In this document: positions 60,570-64,000 of the stretch, in pieces
Position numbering within the stretch: the stretch's first letter is position 1
Layout: the number at the start of each line of letters is the position of its first letter
Translations under genes and position numbers: made by a program
Notes under the pieces: model-generated
Told to the model about the DNA's origin: nothing
Database searches by the model: none
Seen by the model: only the letters and a program-made list of their open reading frames with translations
Assembly: GCF_048270095.1 (NCBI RefSeq)
Contig: NZ_JBLWTL010000005.1
Span: forward strand, 62,001 to 126,000
DNA length: 64,000 nucleotides
Direction of reading: 5' to 3'
Source: Maricaulis sp048270095
GTDB lineage: Bacteria > Pseudomonadota > Alphaproteobacteria > Caulobacterales > Maricaulaceae

Positions 60570-60655
60570 GATGTCGCTCCTGCTTGGCGGTGAGCCTATA
60601 TCAAAGTTAAGACAGCGGGAAGAATGCACTTGATTTTGACAGGAATAAGCCACGC

Positions 60656-61588
60656 ATGACGCTTCGCCTCGCCTTTATGGGTACGCCTGATTTTGCCGTC
60701 CGCTCGCTCGCCGAGATCGCCGCAGCGGGGCATGAGATCGTGCGGGTCTACACCCAGCCGCCACGCAAGCGCGGGCGGGGTCAGTCGGAGCAGAAAACGC
60801 CGGTACACCAGCTGGCCGAAGTGCTCGGAATCCCGGTTTCCACCCCTGTCAGCTTTAAGGATGATGCGGTGCTCGAGGAGTTCGAGGCGCTTGATCTTGA
60901 CGCTGCGATTGTCGTGGCCTTCGGACAAATCCTGCCACAGCGCGCGCTCGATGCGCCGCGGCTGGGTTGCCTCAATCTGCACGGCTCCCTGCTGCCGCGC
61001 TGGCGCGGTGCGGCGCCGGTCCAGCGCGCCATCATGGCGGGTGACGCGGTGACGGGCGTGCAGATCCAGCAGATGGAAGCCGGCCTCGATACCGGCCCGA
61101 TCCTGCTCTCCGAAACCGTTGCGATCAGTGATGCCGACACGGCCGCCAGCCTGCACGACAAGCTGATGAATGCCGGCGCGGGCCTGTGGGGACCTGCCCT
61201 GGCAGCGCTGGAGCGCGGCTCGCTGCAAGCCGTGCCGCAAGCGGACGAGGGCGTCACCTACGCCAGCAAGATCACGCCGCAAGAGGCCCGTATCGACTGG
61301 TCGCGCCCGGCTGCCGAGCTCTCCCCGCACATTCGCGGCCTCTCACCCTTTCCCGGTGCCTGGTTCGAACTGGCGACCGAGAAGGGGCCGGTCAGGGTGA
61401 AGGTTCTGCTCGCGACCAGCGAAGCCGGTGAAGGCGCGCCGGGTACAGCGCTCGATGACGCGCTGTTGATCGCCTGCGGCTCCGGTGCGCTGCGTCTGAG
61501 CCGTCTGCAACGCGAGGGCAAGGGCGCGATGAAAGCGGAGGACTTCCTGCGTGGCACGGCGGTGCCGGCCGGAACGGTGCTGGGCTGA
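60656..61588 (+). CDS. fmt: Methionyl-tRNA formyltransferase
   Basis: A 310-residue enzyme that formylates initiator Met-tRNA. It opens with LRLAFMGTPDFAV and has AIVVAFGQILP, the catalytic region LNLHGSLLPRWRGAAPVQRAI (Asn/His), and QMEAGLDTGPIL with the Asp. A C-terminal tRNA-binding domain is at about 205-310. Its stop overlaps the truA start by one base. Confidence 0.96.
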   Translation: MTLRLAFMGTPDFAVRSLAEIAAAGHEIVRVYTQPPRKRGRGQSEQKTPVHQLAEVLGIPVSTPVSFKDDAVLEEFEALDLDAAIVVAFGQILPQRALDAPRLGCLNLHGSLLPRWRGAAPVQRAIMAGDAVTGVQIQQMEAGLDTGPILLSETVAISDADTAASLHDKLMNAGAGLWGPALAALERGSLQAVPQADEGVTYASKITPQEARIDWSRPAAELSPHIRGLSPFPGAWFELATEKGPVRVKVLLATSEAGEGAPGTALDDALLIACGSGALRLSRLQREGKGAMKAEDFLRGTAVPAGTVLG

Positions 61589-62331
61589 TGCCGCGCTACA
61601 AACTCATCCTGGAATATGACGGCACGCCCTTCTATGGCTGGCAATGGCAGGATCATGGCCCCTCGGTCCAGGGCTCGCTGCAACGCGCTGTCGAAGCGCT
61701 CAATGGCGCACCGGCAATCGTACAGGGCGCCGGTCGCACCGATAGCGGCGTGCATGCGCTGGGGCAGGTGGCGCATGTCGATCTCGACAAGGATCTGCGC
61801 TGCGACCGCGTGCGCGATGCGCTCAATCACCACCTTCGCCCCGACCCGATTGCGGTACTCGAGGCGGAAAAGGTGACGGAGGAATTTCATGCCCGCTTCT
61901 CGGCGACGAAGCGGCACTATCTCTACCGCCTGATCGACCGCCGCTCGCCGCTGACCCTGGACAAGGGCCAGATCTGGCGCGTGCCGCAACAGCTCGACGG
62001 CGATGCCATGCATGCCGCCGCGCAAATGCTGGTCGGCAGCCATGATTTTTCCACCTTCCGCGATGCGCAATGCCAGGCGGAGAGCCCGGTCAAGACGCTC
62101 GACGAGATCCGCGTTTCGCGCATTGGCGAGGAAGTGCAAGTGACCTGCTCGGCCCGCTCCTTCCTGCACCGCCAGGTGCGCTCCTTCGTCGGATCCCTGG
62201 TCGAGGTCGGTGTGGGCAAATGGTCAGTGCGTGATTTCAAGGCCGCGCTTGATGCCGCTGACCGCAAGCGCTGTGGCCCGGTAGCGCCGTCTGACGGGCT
62301 CTATCTGGTGGCGGTGGACTATCCGGACTGA
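61588..62331 (+). CDS. truA: tRNA pseudouridine(38-40) synthase
   Basis: 247 residues. The catalytic Asp is in GAGRTDSGVHALGQVAHVD (about residues 47-65), and RSFLHRQVRSFVGSLVEVGVGKW is the C-terminal family segment. It modifies the anticodon stem-loop of many tRNAs. It follows fmt with a one-base overlap, the usual alphaproteobacterial arrangement. Confidence 0.96.
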   Translation: MPRYKLILEYDGTPFYGWQWQDHGPSVQGSLQRAVEALNGAPAIVQGAGRTDSGVHALGQVAHVDLDKDLRCDRVRDALNHHLRPDPIAVLEAEKVTEEFHARFSATKRHYLYRLIDRRSPLTLDKGQIWRVPQQLDGDAMHAAAQMLVGSHDFSTFRDAQCQAESPVKTLDEIRVSRIGEEVQVTCSARSFLHRQVRSFVGSLVEVGVGKWSVRDFKAALDAADRKRCGPVAPSDGLYLVAVDYPD

Positions 62332-62340
62332 GGCCGGTGA

Positions 62341-62922
62341 CTAACCCGCCGGAATTGCGGGCGTCATGGCGAGGCTGATCAGGATCACCATGATCTTCGC
62401 GGCCAGGATCGGCACCGCGCAGGCTGCCGCTGATGTGATGGTCGGCGTGCCCAGCGCGATATAGGCGATGCGCCAGTGCACCAGTATCCGCAGATAGCCA
62501 TAGAGGCCGGACAGGATACCCAGGACCTGAAGATTGATCAGCCCGGCCAGGAAGAGTGTCCAGAAGCTCGCCTGCACGGCGAACAGCAGGATTGAGCTCC
62601 AATTGTGCAGCACCACCCAGGCGGCCCAGCGTCCGCGCGCGCCAACGATGTGGGCTGCGAGCGAGGCGGCCAGCGGAAACACGACCCAGGACAGGGAATA
62701 GACGAGGAAATCCTCAAGCCCGTAGCTGCGCTCGCCGGCCGAGCCATGCCAGGCGCTGAGCAGGATGAGGGCGACCAAAGGCAGGGCGAAGACCGCGGCG
62801 GAGAAGGAATGCCAAAGCCCGCCCATCGAGGTGTCGAAACTGGTTTCCCAGCCATCCTTGAAGGTGAGAATGCGCCAGCTGCCCTGCAGCGCCAGCCAGG
62901 CTTCGGCGACCAGACGCATCAT
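62341..62922 (-). CDS. Membrane protein downstream of dapE
   Basis: 193 residues from ATG 62922, overlapping the dapE stop by 4 bases (ATGA), so it is co-translated with dapE. About five membrane segments are visible (for example 40-62, 72-96, 100-125, 130-150, 165-190), with a soluble N-terminal stretch of about 35 residues. I do not recognise a family. The coupling to dapE is conserved in related bacteria to my knowledge, but the function is unknown. Confidence 0.8.
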   Translation of the reverse strand: MMRLVAEAWLALQGSWRILTFKDGWETSFDTSMGGLWHSFSAAVFALPLVALILLSAWHGSAGERSYGLEDFLVYSLSWVVFPLAASLAAHIVGARGRWAAWVVLHNWSSILLFAVQASFWTLFLAGLINLQVLGILSGLYGYLRILVHWRIAYIALGTPTITSAAACAVPILAAKIMVILISLAMTPAIPAG

Positions 62923-64000
62923 GCCGGCGTGTCCGCGAAATAGGCGCTCAGGATACGGGTATAGATCCGCGTCAAAGTCTCGATATCGGCGACGGGCACA
63001 CATTCGTCGATCTGGTGCATGCTGGCACCTACCAGGCCAAACTCGGCGACCGGGCCGTATTTATGGATGAAACGGGCATCGCTGGTGCCACCGCCTGTGG
63101 TCAGCGCGGCGCGGCGTCCGGTTTCCGCCTCGATGGCGTCCTGCAGCAATGTGGTGAATTGCCCGGCCGGGGTCAGGAAGGCCTCGCCGGTGACATGGAT
63201 ATCGCAGGCGACCTCACCATCGAAGGTCAGGGCAACAAGCGCCGCTTCGGCTTCGATCCAGCGCCGCAGCTCATCACCGGTATGGGCGATATTGAAGCGG
63301 ATATTGAACCGCGCCTCGGCATGGCCGGGGATGACATTCGTGGTCGGATTGCCCACATCAATGCTGGTGACTTCGAGATTCGAGCGCTGAAAATTCTCCG
63401 CTCCATCATCAAGCACACGCGCAGTGAGGCGGCCAAGCAGGGTCAACAAGGGCGGGATCGGGTTTTCCGCCCGTTCCGGATAGGCGACATGGCCCTGGCG
63501 GCCAGTCACGTTGATCTGGCAATTGAGACTGCCGCGACGGCCCGATTTGATCGTTTCACCCATCACGGTTGGATTGCTCGGTTCGCCAACCAGACAGTGA
63601 TTGAAGCTCTCGCCCTCGGCCGCGAGCTGTTCCAGCGCCGCCTTGGTGCCATTGATCGCCATGCCCTCTTCATCGCCGGTGATCAGGAAGGCAATCGAGC
63701 CGGCCGGTTCGCCCTGATCGGTGAGCAAGCGCTGGACGGCGGCGACCATGGCCGCGATGGCGCCCTTCATGTCAGCCGCACCGCGACCCCACAACACGCC
63801 GTCTATCGCTTCGGCGGCAAAGGGCGGGTGGGTCCATTTGGCGTCATTGCCCGAGGGCACGACATCGGTATGGCCGGCGAACATGAAACAGGGTGAGGCG
63901 CTGCCGCGGCGGGCATAGAGATTGTCGATCTCGCCGAAGGGCAGGCGGCGGCAAGCGAAGCCGAGACTTTCCAGTGCCTGCTGCACCACATCCAGCGCCC
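62919..64000 (-). CDS. dapE: Succinyl-diaminopimelate desuccinylase, partial (5' end outside the window)
   Basis: The dinuclear-zinc M20 peptidase-fold enzyme that makes LL-diaminopimelate for lysine and cell wall. The frame runs open to the right edge, so its start is outside; 356 residues are visible from the GTG at 63989. Metal and catalytic motifs are CFMFAGHTDVVPSG (His/Asp), GRGAADMKG (Asp) and FLITGDEEG (Glu pair), with a C-terminal metal His in the MHQIDECVP segment. It feeds the same pathway as lysAC in this window, far upstream. Confidence 0.95.
   Translation of the reverse strand, partial: ALDVVQQALESLGFACRRLPFGEIDNLYARRGSASPCFMFAGHTDVVPSGNDAKWTHPPFAAEAIDGVLWGRGAADMKGAIAAMVAAVQRLLTDQGEPAGSIAFLITGDEEGMAINGTKAALEQLAAEGESFNHCLVGEPSNPTVMGETIKSGRRGSLNCQINVTGRQGHVAYPERAENPIPPLLTLLGRLTARVLDDGAENFQRSNLEVTSIDVGNPTTNVIPGHAEARFNIRFNIAHTGDELRRWIEAEAALVALTFDGEVACDIHVTGEAFLTPAGQFTTLLQDAIEAETGRRAALTTGGGTSDARFIHKYGPVAEFGLVGASMHQIDECVPVADIETLTRIYTRILSAYFADTPA

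Noticed and set aside
1..64000. CRISPR arrays, tRNA genes, transposases and phage genes
   Set aside because: None seen: no regularly spaced direct repeats, no cloverleaf-like sequence and no transposase, integrase or phage structural motif in the readable proteins. A tool-based scan could still find a weak tRNA or IS remnant.

Overview
The window is a 64-kb piece of GC-rich, densely coding alphaproteobacterial chromosome. The gene set points to a stalked or prosthecate marine lineage such as Maricaulales/Hyphomonadaceae (Maricaulis-like): a complete Caulobacter-type tad/cpa pilus locus, a short class Ia ribonucleotide reductase with NrdR and CtrA-type sites upstream, the order SRP RNA-dnaX-ybaB-recR, rmuC-def and fmt-truA-dapE gene groups, and a membrane-anchored CycM-type cytochrome c. 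The lineage is inferred from gene content only; no rRNA or tRNA gene was seen. No IS element, prophage or CRISPR array was recognised.

Region by region. 1-2 kb: a lower-GC unrecognised gene that runs off the left edge, then a repeat-rich non-coding stretch with two strong inverted repeats. 2-9 kb: a phosphorus-acquisition module, with a Pho-box-like site, phnC, a fused phnD-phnE gene, a triple Pho-box-like array, an OprO/P-type porin and an orphan pstS, followed by a convergent glycosyltransferase. 9.5-17 kb: putA, then nrdA and nrdB separated by an outer-membrane protein gene. 17-20 kb: repeats, then a MarR-type regulator with a cysteine cluster, divergent from a secreted protein and followed by a redoxin. 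20-27 kb: metabolism, with a fused aspartokinase/diaminopimelate decarboxylase, AMP nucleosidase, a tyrosine phosphatase and pabB-pabC.

27-39 kb is the tad pilus locus. Two TadE-like minor pseudopilin genes and a secretin-N-domain protein lie on the minus strand. pilA, cpaA, cpaB, cpaC, cpaD, cpaE, cpaF, tadB, tadC and a small unknown gene lie on the plus strand, and tadD closes the locus on the minus strand. 39-49 kb holds an M17 aminopeptidase, a MarR/NlpC-P60 overlapping pair, cytochrome c, a small outer-membrane barrel, NudC, a beta-CASP nuclease, two membrane proteins and a divergent membrane-anchored AraC regulator. 49-56 kb is information processing: the SRP RNA with a readable promoter, dnaX, ybaB, recR, a queuosine-precursor transporter, a CelD-type acetyltransferase, rmuC and def. 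56-60.6 kb is a block of accessory genes (wHTH regulator, membrane protein, acyltransferase, pirin, two lipoproteins, one with a Kazal domain) that separates def from fmt-truA. The window ends inside dapE.

Nothing here amounts to a clearly new defence or mobile system. The most unusual items are the PhnD-PhnE fusion with its Pho-like sites, the double NrdR plus CtrA control region of nrdA, the MarR/cysteine-cluster locus, the accessory block inside the def-fmt group, and the 61-bp overlap of a MarR gene with an NlpC/P60 gene.
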